A stretch of DNA of 57,831 nt from an uncultured Pelagibacteraceae bacterium (GTDB lineage Bacteria > Pseudomonadota > Alphaproteobacteria > Pelagibacterales > Pelagibacteraceae), in assembly GCA_902535155.1 (NCBI GenBank), contig CACASB010000004.1:1-57831 (forward strand), written 5' to 3'. The notes under the pieces were generated by a model that made no database searches, was not told the origin of the DNA, and saw nothing but the letters and a program-made list of their open reading frames with translations. Positions 1 through 9,400 of this stretch are shown piece by piece (position 1 is the stretch's first letter; every line of letters starts with the position of its first letter). The position numbers and the translations under genes were made by a program.

Positions 1-579
1 GCTTTTTCATATTCTAAATTCTTAGAATTTGAAGGAGCTCAAGACTTGCCTGGTTTCACCACTAATTATAGAGAGGATCCTGTTTTTTTAGATCCTAGAG
101 TCAAAGAACTAGGTGGAAGATTAATAATTAATTTAGAAAAATTATATTTATCTTTAAAAAAGTTAAACCTTAAGTCAGAAAATCCTGATACCTATTACGA
201 TTACAGTTTCAATTTAGGAGTCCCGCAATCAGATACTAATAAATTAAAAGAAAAACTATTTGGAATTGAATGTAATTTTGAAGAGTTAAATGCAATAGAT
301 TTTAAAAAAGGTTGTTTTATAGGACAAGAAAATACTTCAAGAATAAAACTTAAGAATAAATTAAATAAACGACTTTTACCTTTTAAAATTTTAAATGGCT
401 CATTATCAGAAAACGACAGTGTTACATACGACAAAAAGGAGATTGGTAAGGCTTTGATATCAAACAAATATAACTTTGGTCTAGTTAAATTAAATAATGA
501 TATTTTTAGTTTTGATAAAATTTTAAAGTGCGGAGATGCGGAAATTAAATTCTTTAAACCTGAATGGCTTAATTTATGA
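1..579 (+). CDS. ygfZ: YgfZ/GcvT-like folate-binding protein (5' end outside window)
   Basis: The reading frame is open from base 1, so this is the C-terminal part of a gene that begins upstream; the internal TTG at 46 is not a real start. The fragment carries KGCFIGQE at about 307-330, which matches the K-G-C-x-x-G-Q-E signature of the YgfZ/IBA57 branch of the GcvT fold. Family members bind tetrahydrofolate and help assemble or repair iron-sulfur clusters, which includes support of tRNA-modifying Fe-S enzymes. The signature cysteine is intact. The stop codon overlaps the next start (ATGA), so it is probably co-transcribed with the downstream cupin gene. The family call is firm; the exact substrate role is inference. 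Confidence 0.85.
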   Translation, partial: AFSYSKFLEFEGAQDLPGFTTNYREDPVFLDPRVKELGGRLIINLEKLYLSLKKLNLKSENPDTYYDYSFNLGVPQSDTNKLKEKLFGIECNFEELNAIDFKKGCFIGQENTSRIKLKNKLNKRLLPFKILNGSLSENDSVTYDKKEIGKALISNKYNFGLVKLNNDIFSFDKILKCGDAEIKFFKPEWLNL

Positions 580-920
580 AAAAAAGGTTAATAACAAAAA
601 TCTCTAAGGTTAAATTTAAACCATTTGATAATTACGGAAAAGTTTTTAAAGGTATGAATTGGCACAAGATTACGTATAATATAAAAAAAGGCCAAGGAAG
701 CTATATACTTAAATTAAAACCTAATACTCGAACTCCTTATCATAAACATACTAATTATGAAGAGTTTTATATTTTGGAAGGACAATTAATCGACAAAGAT
801 AATACTAAATTTAATAAAGGAGACTTTGTAAGTTTTAAACCTGGCTCTCATCATTCATCCCATACAAAAAAAGGTTGTATGCTTTTAGTTTTCATGAGAA
901 AAAAAAATAAATTATTATAA
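576..920 (+). CDS. small single-domain cupin protein
   Basis: A 114-residue protein with one cupin barrel. Cupin motif 1 is visible at residues 54-70 (PYHKHTNYEEFYILEG), with likely metal ligands H56, H58 and E62 or E63. Motif 2 lies at about 82-96 (GDFVSFKPGSHHSSH), with H92/H93/H96 as candidate ligands. It resembles the mannose-6-phosphate-isomerase-like or ChrR-like small cupins, but nothing in the sequence fixes a substrate, so I assign no reaction. The start overlaps the ygfZ stop by 4 nt, implying translational coupling. It ends just before tRNA-Leu, which is on the opposite strand. Confidence 0.75.
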   Translation: MKKRLITKISKVKFKPFDNYGKVFKGMNWHKITYNIKKGQGSYILKLKPNTRTPYHKHTNYEEFYILEGQLIDKDNTKFNKGDFVSFKPGSHHSSHTKKGCMLLVFMRKKNKLL

Positions 921-925
921 ATTTG

Positions 926-1011
926 TGGTGCGGCCGGAGAGACTCGAACTCTCATGGGGAAGCCCCACTTGGCCCTCAACCAAGCCTGTCTACCAGTTTC
1001 AGCACGGCCGC
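926..1011 (-). tRNA. tRNA-Leu (anticodon GAG)
   Basis: Read on the minus strand, a 7-bp acceptor stem (GCGGCCG/CGGCCGC) is followed by discriminator A and an encoded CCA. The anticodon arm is CTTGG-TTGAGGG-CCAAG, giving anticodon GAG. A long class II variable arm (TGGGGCTTCCCCA) and a T arm GAGAG-TTCGAGT-CTCTC are present. The length of 86 nt including CCA fits tRNA-Leu. Confidence 0.95.
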
Positions 1012-1020
1012 ATATGCGTC

Positions 1021-1049
1021 ACAATAATTGAATGACAATCTTCTTTCAA
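1021..1049 (-). promoter_or_regulatory. candidate sigma-70 promoter of tRNA-Leu
   Basis: On the minus strand, TTGAAA (1049-1044) and TATTGT (1026-1021) are separated by 17 nt. The -10 element ends 9 nt before the first base of the tRNA. Position and spacing fit a housekeeping promoter, but in DNA this AT-rich chance matches are common. Confidence 0.45.
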
Positions 1050-1065
1050 GTTGATAGGATTAATT

Positions 1066-2055
1066 ATGGAATTTAACTCAGAAGTAAAAAAAGCTACAAA
1101 TCCGATTTACGAAAAAATATCTGACATAATGCCTGAAATAGAGTGGTCTACTCATGCTCCGTATATTTATGAAATTAATAAACTAAAAAAAGAAAAAAAT
1201 GCAGTGATACTTGCGCACAATTATCAAACACCAGAAATTTATCACGGTATCTCAGATTTTTCAGCCGACTCTCTAGCCCTTGCAGTTGAAGCGGCAAAAA
1301 CGAAAGCTGACATTATTGTTATGTGTGGAGTGCACTTCATGGCTGAAACAGCAAAATTAATGAGTCCGAATAAAAAAGTCTTGTTACCTGATATGCGTGC
1401 TGGTTGTTCACTATCTTCTTCAATAACAGGAGAAGATGTTAGGAATTTAAAAAAACAATATCCAGGTGTACCTGTTGTTTCATATGTGAATACCTCAGCA
1501 GATGTTAAAGCAGAAACTGATGTATGTTGTACTTCCGCCAATGCTGTAAAAATTGTAAATTCCTTAGGTGTCAAAAAAGTTATTTTTTTACCTGATGACT
1601 ATCTTGCAAAATATGTAGCGACTCAAACAAGTGTTGAAATAATTTCTTGGAAAGGTACTTGTGAGGTACATGAGCAATTCAACGATCAAGAAATCAATGA
1701 AATTAGAAAAAATAATCCTGGCATTAAAGTGATTGCTCACCCTGAGTGTCCACCAGATGTAATAAATGCAAGCGATTTTACAGGCTCTACTAGTGGTATG
1801 ATCAAATACGTAAAAGAAAACCAGCCGGAAAAAGTTATGATGGTTACAGAATGCTCGATGAGTGATAATGTTCAAGTAGATAACCCTAATGTAAAATTTA
1901 TAAAACCTTGTAACTTGTGCCCACATATGAAGAGAATAACTCTTCCAAAAATATTAGATTGTTTAAAAAATGAAACAAATGAAATTCTAATGTCTAAAGA
2001 GACAATTGAAAAAGCTAGAAAATCTGTTGAAAGAATGACTGAAATTGGTCGTTAG
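1066..2055 (+). CDS. nadA: quinolinate synthase NadA
   Basis: NadA condenses iminoaspartate with dihydroxyacetone phosphate to give quinolinate, the committed step of de novo NAD synthesis, using a [4Fe-4S] cluster. Family motifs appear in order: AHNYQTPEI near residue 50, MCGVHFMAET near 87, DMRAGCSL (C114), AHPECPPDV (C228), VTECSMSDN near 262, and CNLCPHM (C282, C285) near the end. Three well-spaced cysteine sites match the cluster ligands. I place the start at ATG 1066 behind AGGATT; a TTG at 1051 is in frame but has poorer context. The 329-residue length is normal. nadC follows, overlapping or nearly touching it. No nadB or aspartate dehydrogenase lies in the window. Confidence 0.96.
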   Translation: MEFNSEVKKATNPIYEKISDIMPEIEWSTHAPYIYEINKLKKEKNAVILAHNYQTPEIYHGISDFSADSLALAVEAAKTKADIIVMCGVHFMAETAKLMSPNKKVLLPDMRAGCSLSSSITGEDVRNLKKQYPGVPVVSYVNTSADVKAETDVCCTSANAVKIVNSLGVKKVIFLPDDYLAKYVATQTSVEIISWKGTCEVHEQFNDQEINEIRKNNPGIKVIAHPECPPDVINASDFTGSTSGMIKYVKENQPEKVMMVTECSMSDNVQVDNPNVKFIKPCNLCPHMKRITLPKILDCLKNETNEILMSKETIEKARKSVERMTEIGR

Positions 2056-2059
2056 ATCA

Positions 2060-2890
2060 GTGCAAAGAATAAATCAAAAATATATAAATAATTTAGTTCT
2101 TAAAGCTCTTAAAGAGGACTTAAAACCAAATGGTGACATAACAACAAAGCTTTTAAATTCAAAAAATAAAATTGTTCAAGCTAAAATAATTTCAAAACAG
2201 AATGGAATTATATCTGGCATTGATTTTTGCAAGGCAGCCTTTAAACTTTTGGAAAGAAAAAGTAAATTCTTGCCAAGAATTAAAGATGGTAAAAAAATTA
2301 AAAAAAATCAAATTATTGCTGAAATAACAGCAAAAACAAAAACCATTTTGATTGCTGAAAGAACAGCTCTTAACTTTCTTAATCATGCTTCGGGTATTTC
2401 TACCATCACAAATCAGTATGTTAGTAAAGTTAAGGATAAAACCAAAATTTGTTGTACAAGGAAAACAACACCAAATTTAAGATTGTTGGAAAAATATGCT
2501 GTTAAAAAAGGTGGTGGATATAATCATAGATACAATTTGAGTGATGAAGTGCTTATAAAAGAAAATCATTTTAAATCAGAGTCGTCATTAAGAAATATAA
2601 TAAAAAAATCCTTAAAAACTAAAAAAAAAGTTACAGTTGAAATCGAGAATTTGAGTCAATTAAATAATGTTTTGGGTCTAAAATTTAACAGAATATTATT
2701 TGATAATATAAGTCTTCCTCAGTTAAAAAAATATTTAAAGATTTGTAGGGGTGAATATGAAACTGAGTATTCTGGGAATGCCAACTTAAGTAATATTATA
2801 AAAATAAGCAAAACCGGAGTAAATAGAATTTCGGTAGGCTCAATTACACATAGTGCAAAAAGTTTTGATAGTAGTTTGCTTATTTTTTAA
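2060..2890 (+). CDS. nadC: nicotinate-nucleotide diphosphorylase (carboxylating) NadC
   Basis: Quinolinate phosphoribosyltransferase converts quinolinate and PRPP to nicotinate mononucleotide, directly after NadA. Visible motifs are ALKEDLKPNGDITT near the N-terminus, AERTALNFLNHASGI, CCTRKTTPNLRLLEKYAVKKG followed by GGYNHRYNLSD and IKENH, VEIEN, LFDN, and SVGSITHSA near the end. The start is uncertain: GTG 2060 falls just after the nadA stop, while TTG 2045 would overlap nadA by 11 nt and add five residues. The 3' end overlaps the convergent ppdK stop by 11 bp, so no dedicated terminator fits between them. Confidence 0.94.
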   Translation: MQRINQKYINNLVLKALKEDLKPNGDITTKLLNSKNKIVQAKIISKQNGIISGIDFCKAAFKLLERKSKFLPRIKDGKKIKKNQIIAEITAKTKTILIAERTALNFLNHASGISTITNQYVSKVKDKTKICCTRKTTPNLRLLEKYAVKKGGGYNHRYNLSDEVLIKENHFKSESSLRNIIKKSLKTKKKVTVEIENLSQLNNVLGLKFNRILFDNISLPQLKKYLKICRGEYETEYSGNANLSNIIKISKTGVNRISVGSITHSAKSFDSSLLIF

Positions 2891-5543
2891 TTAACTCAGC
2901 TTGTGCCGCGGCTAATCTTGCAACAGGAACTCTATAAGGTGAACAAGAAACATAATTTAATCCAGTTCTAGAGCAGAAATTAATACTTTTTGGATCTCCC
3001 CCGTGCTCACCACAAATCCCAAGTTTAATATTTTTATTTTGTTTTTTGCCTTTTAAAGTTGCTATTTCAATTAAATCACCAACACCATCATCAATCGAAA
3101 TAAAAGGGTCAATATCAAATATTTTATTTTCAATATAATCATTTAAAAACTTTCCACTGTCATCTCTGCTAATACCAAAAGTTGTTTGGGTTAGGTCATT
3201 TGTTCCAAAACTAAAAAATTCAGCATGTTTTGCTATATCTTTTGCTTTTATTGCTGCCCTTGGTAATTCAATCATTGTTCCAACTAAAAAACTTACTTTA
3301 GTATTGTGTTCATCTTGAACTTTTTTTGCCACTCTAATCACTAAGTCTTTCATGATTTTTATTTCTGCTTCTGTTGAAACGAGAGGAATCATTATTTCAG
3401 GCATAGTAGACTTAAGTTTTCTTTTTTTACAATCTATTAGAGCCTCAAAAATAGCTCTACACTGCATTTCATAAATTTCAGGAAAAGATATTCCTAATCT
3501 ACACCCTCTATGTCCAAGCATTGGGTTATGTTCATGTAATTCTTCTGTTCTAGATTTTATTTCATTAACATGTAGGCCTGTAACATTACTGAGATCACTT
3601 ATCTCTTTGTCGTTTTTAGGCAAGAACTCATGTAAAGGTGGATCCAGCAATCTTACAGTTACGGGTAAGCCACTCATAATTTCAAAAATTTGAGTAAAGT
3701 CCTTCTTTTGATGAGGAAGAAGTTTAGCCAAAGCTTTATTTCTGTCTTCAATAGTTTTTGAAAGTATCATCTCTCTTACTGAAAGAATTCTATCTTCATC
3801 AAAGAACATATGCTCTGTTCTACATAAGCCAATTCCTTCAGCTCCAAAGTCTCTAGCAGTTTTTGTATCTAGAGGAGTTTCAGAATTAGTTCTGACTTTT
3901 AATTTCCTAAATTTATCGGCCCAGTTCATTAATTTTGAAAAATCTCCTGAGATCTCTGGTTTTATAGTTGGAACTTCTCCTGAAATTACTCTCCCTGTAG
4001 ATCCATCAATTGTAATTATATCACCTTCTTTTATTTCAATATTTGAAGAAGTTTTAAAAAGCTTTTCATCATAATTAATATCTATTTCACTTGATCCAGA
4101 AACACATGGTCTGCCCATGCCTCTTGCAACAACAGCAGCATGACTTGTCATACCTCCTCTAGCTGTTAAGATTCCTTTTGCCGCATGCATACCATGAATA
4201 TCTTCGGGAGATGTTTCAACACGAACTAATATTGTATCTTGCATCATACCATTTAATCGCTCTGCTTCATCTGATGTAAATACAACCTTTCCACTTGTTG
4301 CACCTGGTGATGCTGGCAGACCTTTTGCGATAGTTTTTATTTCTTTAGTTTCATCAAGTGTTGGGTGAAGTAATGTATCTAAGGAATTTGGGTCTACTCT
4401 TAATACGGCCTCCTTTTTTGAAATTAATTTTTCCTTAACCATATCCACAGCTATCTTTACAGCTGATTTAGCTGTTCTTTTTCCAGATCTTGTCTGAAGC
4501 ATCCAAAGTTTTGAGTTTTCAACAGTGAATTCTACATCTTGCATATCTTTATAATGTTTCTCTAAAAGAAGTAGAATTTTTTTTAATTTAGAAAATACTT
4601 TTGGCATAGCCTCTTCCATCGATTTTCCTTTTGATTTTGATTCTTTGTGAGCTTTTTTTGTAATATAATTTGGAGTTCGAGTACCTGCTACAACATCTTC
4701 ACCTTGGGCATTAATTAAATATTCACCATAAATTTCATTTTTTCCATCAGATGGATTTCTTGTAAATACAACACCAGTTGCACAATCGTTTCCCATGTTT
4801 CCAAAAACCATTGATTGGACATTAACAGCGGTTCCCCATTCAGATGGTATTTGATTTAACTTTCTATAAACTTTTGCTCTATTACTTTCCCAAGATAAAA
4901 ATACAGCAGAAATTGCTCCAAGTAATTGTTCATGTACATCTTGAGGAAATTGTGTATTTGTTTTTTCTTTGACAACATTTTTGAAATCTTTAATCAAACC
5001 GTCCCAATCATTTTCATCTAGATCAGTGTCCATTAAAACACCTTTTGTTAACTTATAGTTTTCAATCAATTCCTCAAAATTATAACTTTCTATACCCAAA
5101 ACAACATTTGAATACATCTGAATAAATCTTCTATAGCTATCTTTTGCAAACCTAATGTTAGAGGTTTTTTTAGCCAATGCATTTACAGTTTTATCATTTA
5201 ATCCGAGATTTAAAATAGTATCCATCATGCCTGGCATAGAGACTCTTGCTCCGGATCTAACTGAAACCAAAAGTGGATTTTTTAAATCACCAAATTTTTT
5301 ACCACACTCTTTTTCAACTAGCTTTAATTCAAGATTAATAGATTTAATTAATTTGGAATTTAATCTTTTATTATTTTTATAAAATGTTTCACAAACCCCC
5401 GTGGAGATTGTAAAACCAGGAGGAACTGGTAAACCTAGTTTTCCCATTTGGGCTAAGTTTGCTCCTTTACCGCCCAAGATAAATTTTGGATTTTTTAAAT
5501 TCTTTGACTTTTTAGATTTAAAATTAAAAACTAAATTACTCAT
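2880..5543 (-). CDS. ppdK: pyruvate, phosphate dikinase
   Basis: PPDK interconverts pyruvate, ATP and Pi with PEP, AMP and PPi. Its 887 residues match the usual bacterial size. The order is an N-terminal ATP-grasp domain (GGKGANLAQM near residue 24, VSVRSGARVSMPGMMDTILN near 95), the swivelling phosphohistidine domain (TARGGMTSHAAVVARGMGRP, catalytic His near 464), and a C-terminal PEP-binding barrel (SFGTNDLTQTTFG, LGICGEHGGDP, then a catalytic-type Cys in YVSCSPYRVPVARLA). It is the last gene of the sppA-glyQ-glyS-ppdK string; its ATG shares one base with the glyS stop (TAATG). Because the window also holds gap, pgk and class I fba, a gluconeogenic role (pyruvate to PEP) is a reasonable inference. 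Confidence 0.97.
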   Translation of the reverse strand: MSNLVFNFKSKKSKNLKNPKFILGGKGANLAQMGKLGLPVPPGFTISTGVCETFYKNNKRLNSKLIKSINLELKLVEKECGKKFGDLKNPLLVSVRSGARVSMPGMMDTILNLGLNDKTVNALAKKTSNIRFAKDSYRRFIQMYSNVVLGIESYNFEELIENYKLTKGVLMDTDLDENDWDGLIKDFKNVVKEKTNTQFPQDVHEQLLGAISAVFLSWESNRAKVYRKLNQIPSEWGTAVNVQSMVFGNMGNDCATGVVFTRNPSDGKNEIYGEYLINAQGEDVVAGTRTPNYITKKAHKESKSKGKSMEEAMPKVFSKLKKILLLLEKHYKDMQDVEFTVENSKLWMLQTRSGKRTAKSAVKIAVDMVKEKLISKKEAVLRVDPNSLDTLLHPTLDETKEIKTIAKGLPASPGATSGKVVFTSDEAERLNGMMQDTILVRVETSPEDIHGMHAAKGILTARGGMTSHAAVVARGMGRPCVSGSSEIDINYDEKLFKTSSNIEIKEGDIITIDGSTGRVISGEVPTIKPEISGDFSKLMNWADKFRKLKVRTNSETPLDTKTARDFGAEGIGLCRTEHMFFDEDRILSVREMILSKTIEDRNKALAKLLPHQKKDFTQIFEIMSGLPVTVRLLDPPLHEFLPKNDKEISDLSNVTGLHVNEIKSRTEELHEHNPMLGHRGCRLGISFPEIYEMQCRAIFEALIDCKKRKLKSTMPEIMIPLVSTEAEIKIMKDLVIRVAKKVQDEHNTKVSFLVGTMIELPRAAIKAKDIAKHAEFFSFGTNDLTQTTFGISRDDSGKFLNDYIENKIFDIDPFISIDDGVGDLIEIATLKGKKQNKNIKLGICGEHGGDPKSINFCSRTGLNYVSCSPYRVPVARLAAAQAELIKK

Positions 5544-7612
5544 TAAGTGCTCTCTATATTTGAAAAATTTATATAATTATTGAAGGTTTTACATAACAAT
5601 TGTAAAAGTTCCAAACGGTTTTTTTTTAAAGACTCGTCTTCGTCATTAACAATTACATCTTCAAAGAAATTTGATACTTCTATCTTTGCTTGTGCTAATA
5701 CCTCAAGAGTTTTTTCACAATTTTCGCCACTACCTAGACTTGTAAAATATTTTCTTATTTCTTGTATCTTTTCATATAATTTTTTTTCCGAATCATTTTT
5801 AAATAATCCTGGATCAGTAGTTTCAGATAGCTTTAATCTATTTTTTATAACTTCATCATTGAGAATATTTGAGGCTCTTTTATATGAGAAAATAATATCT
5901 TGACCTATATTTTTATCGATTAGTTTATTTAAAACAAATGCTTTATTAAATATTTTATAAATTTGATCTGTATTGTAACTACTTATAGAACATTCAATAA
6001 TATCTGATCTAATATTTTTTTCTTTCATATAAAATCTTAGTCTATCTGATATAAAACTGCATAAATCCTGTTGAGCTAATTTAATATCAAAATTCACATC
6101 TTGTTCACTAAAAAGCAAAAACGAGTAATTTATTATATCTCTTAATTTAATTTCCAATTTGTTTTCTATTATTAACCTAATAAGACCAATGGCAGATCTT
6201 CTTAATGCAAACGGGTCTTTTGAACTGGTAGGTTTCAAATTAATTGCAAAGAAAGCAGACAGTGTATCCAACTTATCACTTATAGCTAATGCAACGGAGT
6301 AGGGTTTTTTTGGAGTATTAGTTTCTGGGCCTGTGGGTAAATAATGCTCCCTAAGAGCTAAACATATATCATTATCAAAACCTTGTGCTTTTGCAAAATG
6401 GCCACCCATAACGCCTTGAAGCTCTGGGAACTCGTTTACTAAATCTGAAGTCAAGTCTACTTTACAAATAGATGAAGCTATCTCAACTTTTTCTTTACTT
6501 ATTAATAACTCATCAGAGATTAATGCACCTAATTTTCTAAGTCTTTGAATTTTTTCAAAGTAAGATCCTAATCCTTCAAAATAATTTAGTTTTTTTAAAT
6601 TTGATATACCCTTAACCAAATTTTGAGTTTTATTTTTATCCCAAAAAAATTTAGCGTCATTTAAACGAGCCTCAACAACATTTTCATTTCCTATTTTAAT
6701 TAAACCTTTGCTGTCTTTATTGTCTGCAACTATAAAAAACGTATTTGTTAAATTATTTTTGTTATCAAATGATGGAAAATATTTTTGATGAACTTGCATT
6801 GTAGTAACCAATATATCATCGGGAATCTCAAGAAATTTTTTATTAAATCTACATTTAATTATATTTGGTTTTTCAACTATATTGGTGACTTCATTTAATA
6901 GACTAGAATTTAGATGAATTTTAAGATTTTCATTTTTTGCTTTTTTGATCAATTGATCTTCAATAAATTGCTGCCTTTTGTTATTATCTAAAATGATGTT
7001 TTGTGACTTAAAAAAGGTTTGGTAATCTTTGAATCTATTAAACTTCTTAGTTCTTTGCTCAAAATCTTTATCAGTGAAAGTAGTATTTGATGAAACTAGG
7101 TGATGGTATGCAAATTCCAAAGCCTTATTATCAAAACAACATAGTATGGATTTGAGTGGCCTTCCCCAATATAATTCATGGTCGGCCCAGCGCATAGATT
7201 TCTTCCATGATATCTTGTCTAAAATTTTTGGTAAATTTTTTTGCAAAACAGACTTTGTTTCAATACTTTCAGATGGTTTCTTAAAGAAATAAAATTCTCC
7301 TTTATCAGTTTTTTTTTTAAAAGTTTTATCTATGGTTATCTTGTATGATTTTAGAAAACCATTTAAAGCGGCTTCTGGGACATTAATACTTGGGCCTCTA
7401 ATTTCTTTTTTTTTTTTGATAATTTTTTTTGATATATTTTGAAAATAAATAGTCAATCTATTTGGTATAGAGAAAGCTATCGCTTCACCACTATATTTAA
7501 TCTCTTCTTTTTCCAAAAATTCTTTTATATTTTGTAAAAAATCTTGTCTAGTCTTAATCTGTAAATTTGCAGGAATTTCTTCACTAAATAGTTCTATAAA
7601 AAATTCTGACAT
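5543..7612 (-). CDS. glyS: glycyl-tRNA synthetase beta subunit
   Basis: The beta chain of the bacterial alpha2-beta2 glycyl-tRNA synthetase, which carries most tRNA contacts. It begins with FFIELFSEEIPANLQIKTRQ, the conserved ELxxEEIP start of the family. It contains TMQVHQKYFP in the first half and SKDPFALRRSAIGLIRLI in the HD-like region, and a DALR-type helical tail. The 689 residues equal the normal length. It sits 9 nt downstream of glyQ, and its stop overlaps the ppdK start by one base. A very long T/A run near 7399-7440 inside the gene does not disturb the frame. Confidence 0.96.
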   Translation of the reverse strand: MSEFFIELFSEEIPANLQIKTRQDFLQNIKEFLEKEEIKYSGEAIAFSIPNRLTIYFQNISKKIIKKKKEIRGPSINVPEAALNGFLKSYKITIDKTFKKKTDKGEFYFFKKPSESIETKSVLQKNLPKILDKISWKKSMRWADHELYWGRPLKSILCCFDNKALEFAYHHLVSSNTTFTDKDFEQRTKKFNRFKDYQTFFKSQNIILDNNKRQQFIEDQLIKKAKNENLKIHLNSSLLNEVTNIVEKPNIIKCRFNKKFLEIPDDILVTTMQVHQKYFPSFDNKNNLTNTFFIVADNKDSKGLIKIGNENVVEARLNDAKFFWDKNKTQNLVKGISNLKKLNYFEGLGSYFEKIQRLRKLGALISDELLISKEKVEIASSICKVDLTSDLVNEFPELQGVMGGHFAKAQGFDNDICLALREHYLPTGPETNTPKKPYSVALAISDKLDTLSAFFAINLKPTSSKDPFALRRSAIGLIRLIIENKLEIKLRDIINYSFLLFSEQDVNFDIKLAQQDLCSFISDRLRFYMKEKNIRSDIIECSISSYNTDQIYKIFNKAFVLNKLIDKNIGQDIIFSYKRASNILNDEVIKNRLKLSETTDPGLFKNDSEKKLYEKIQEIRKYFTSLGSGENCEKTLEVLAQAKIEVSNFFEDVIVNDEDESLKKNRLELLQLLCKTFNNYINFSNIEST

Positions 7613-7621
7613 TATATTTTT

Positions 7622-8494
7622 TTATTTTTGGTTATCTATCCAAGCTTGACCTACACCTTTTGTCATATCTCTTATTTTTGCAATAAACTCCGCTCTTTGA
7701 GCAACACTTATTGCACCTCTTGCATCTAAAATATTAAAAACATGACTTGCCTTTAAACATTGATCGTATGCAGGTAATGGAAGTTTTTTTTCTAGCAATA
7801 TTTTTGCTTCTTGCTCAACCATATCAAAAATTTTGAACAAATTACTTACATTTGCAAACTCAAAGTTATAAGCTGAAAATTCCTTTTCTGCTTGTAAAAA
7901 AACATCTCTATAAAGAATACCCTCATTATTCCAAACTAAATCGAAAACATTTTTTTTCTGTTGAGTAAACATACAAAGTCTTTCTAGTCCATATGTAAGT
8001 TCAACTGAAATAGGTTTACAATCCATACCAGCCATTTTTTGAAAATAAGTAAATTGGGTTATTTCCATACCATCACACCAAACCTCCCAGCCTAATCCAG
8101 CTGCACCTAATGTTGGGCTTTCCCAATCATCTTCAACAAATCTAATATCATGTTCACTATTTTTAATGCCCAGGTTTTCTAAGCTACTCAAATATAATTT
8201 TTTTATATTTTTTGGTGAAGGTTTTATTATCACTTGGAATTGATAGTAGTGTTGTAATCTATTTGGATTTTCTCCATATCTTCCATCAGTTGGTCTTCTA
8301 GATGGTTGGACATAAGCTGATTTCCAGGGTTCTGGTCCAAGTGATCTCAAGGTTGTGGCTGGATGAAATGTTCCAGCCCCTACTTCTAAGTCGTATGGTT
8401 GCAAAATTACACATCCCTGATTTGCCCAAAATTTTTGTAGAGTGAAAATTGTATCCTGAAAAGTTTGTATTTTAGTTTTTTTTTTAAAAGCCAT
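7622..8494 (-). CDS. glyQ: glycyl-tRNA synthetase alpha subunit
   Basis: The catalytic chain of the heterotetrameric class II glycyl-tRNA synthetase, which makes glycyl-AMP and charges tRNA-Gly. Nearly the whole protein is recognisable: [20 protein letters not shown] near residue 23, [20 protein letters not shown] near 49, [19 protein letters not shown] and [20 protein letters not shown] in the middle, and [20 protein letters not shown] late. The 290 residues fit. The start overlaps the end of the upstream SppA gene by 11 nt, so translation is probably coupled. Confidence 0.97.
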   Translation of the reverse strand: MAFKKKTKIQTFQDTIFTLQKFWANQGCVILQPYDLEVGAGTFHPATTLRSLGPEPWKSAYVQPSRRPTDGRYGENPNRLQHYYQFQVIIKPSPKNIKKLYLSSLENLGIKNSEHDIRFVEDDWESPTLGAAGLGWEVWCDGMEITQFTYFQKMAGMDCKPISVELTYGLERLCMFTQQKKNVFDLVWNNEGILYRDVFLQAEKEFSAYNFEFANVSNLFKIFDMVEQEAKILLEKKLPLPAYDQCLKASHVFNILDARGAISVAQRAEFIAKIRDMTKGVGQAWIDNQK

Positions 8495-9290
8495 ACCTTT
8501 GCCAAATAGATTTTTCCTCGATTACATTTGACAAACTATCAATATAATTTTCTGGTGATAATCTTTTAGCAAGCCATCCTTTGTTCTTCTCAAATTTTTT
8601 GATTATAACATCTTCACCATATATTTCTTTCAATATGTGGTTTGCATCACCTATTCCATCAATTAATCCTAGGTCTTTTGATCTACTGCCAGACCAAAAC
8701 TCACCTGAAAATAATTCTATTCCTAAATCTTTTTTTAATTTTGATCCTCTGCTTGTTTCTACAACATTTATAAAATCTTTATGAAGATCTAATTGAATGT
8801 TTTTAAGTCTATCAATATCTTCCTTTTTTTCTTCCATGAATGGGTCTAGGGTGCTTTTATTCTTTCCAGCTGTATAAACTCTTCTTTGTACTCCAATTTT
8901 TTGAATTAGGTCTTTAAATCCAAACGATGAATATATAACTCCTATAGATCCAATTATAGAACTTGAATTAGCATATATTTCGTCACCTGCGCAGGCTATA
9001 AGGTATCCACCAGATGCAGCTACATCCTCAGCGAAAACTATAATTTTTTTTTTTTCTTTTTCAGCAAGTCTTCTAATGAAACTATAAATTAGATGGGATT
9101 GTACTGGGGATCCTCCCGGTGAATTAATTGATATGGCAACTGCAGGTGACTTTTTTATCGCAAAGGCTTTTTTAATTACTTCTTCTTGTCCGTTAAAGTC
9201 TATTCCTTGTTTAAATTTTCCTACACTACCTATAACGCCAGTTAATCTAATATGGGGAATAATTTTTTTTTTTTTGAAAAAAGATATCAT
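8484..9290 (-). CDS. sppA: S49 family signal peptide peptidase (SppA/SohB-like)
   Basis: A ClpP-fold serine protease that degrades cleaved signal peptides or membrane-associated peptides. Visible are [20 protein letters not shown] near residue 55, the nucleophile region [20 protein letters not shown] (Ser93), and [13 protein letters not shown] with K145 as general base; the Ser-to-Lys spacing of 52 matches the short SppA type. At 268 residues it is the half-length form. No N-terminal transmembrane helix is visible (the start is [20 protein letters not shown]), which is unusual for SppA, so it may be peripherally bound. It is first in the string leading to glyQ-glyS-ppdK. Confidence 0.88.
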   Translation of the reverse strand: MISFFKKKKIIPHIRLTGVIGSVGKFKQGIDFNGQEEVIKKAFAIKKSPAVAISINSPGGSPVQSHLIYSFIRRLAEKEKKKIIVFAEDVAASGGYLIACAGDEIYANSSSIIGSIGVIYSSFGFKDLIQKIGVQRRVYTAGKNKSTLDPFMEEKKEDIDRLKNIQLDLHKDFINVVETSRGSKLKKDLGIELFSGEFWSGSRSKDLGLIDGIGDANHILKEIYGEDVIIKKFEKNKGWLAKRLSPENYIDSLSNVIEEKSIWQRYGF

Positions 9291-9358
9291 GGTTAATGCT
9301 TATAAAATTTTCTTGATAATATAAAGTCTACTTATAGTTGAAGTTTAGGGTGCGTCAA

Positions 9359-9388
9359 TTGATAAGTATGATTAATAAGCAATTATAT
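9359..9388 (+). promoter_or_regulatory. candidate promoter of ispB
   Basis: In the 110-bp gap between the divergent sppA and ispB genes, TTGATA (9359-9364) is followed after 18 nt by TTATAT (9383-9388). Transcription would start close to the ATG at 9401, giving a very short leader. In such AT-rich sequence this is only suggestive. Confidence 0.3.
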
Positions 9389-9400
9389 TAACCTAATTTT

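Noticed and set aside
7395-7445. Long T/A tracts (also near 9050, 9260, 35010 and elsewhere) as terminators or slippage sites.
   Set aside because: They lie inside intact genes as runs of Lys and Phe codons, have no adjoining hairpin, and do not break the frame.
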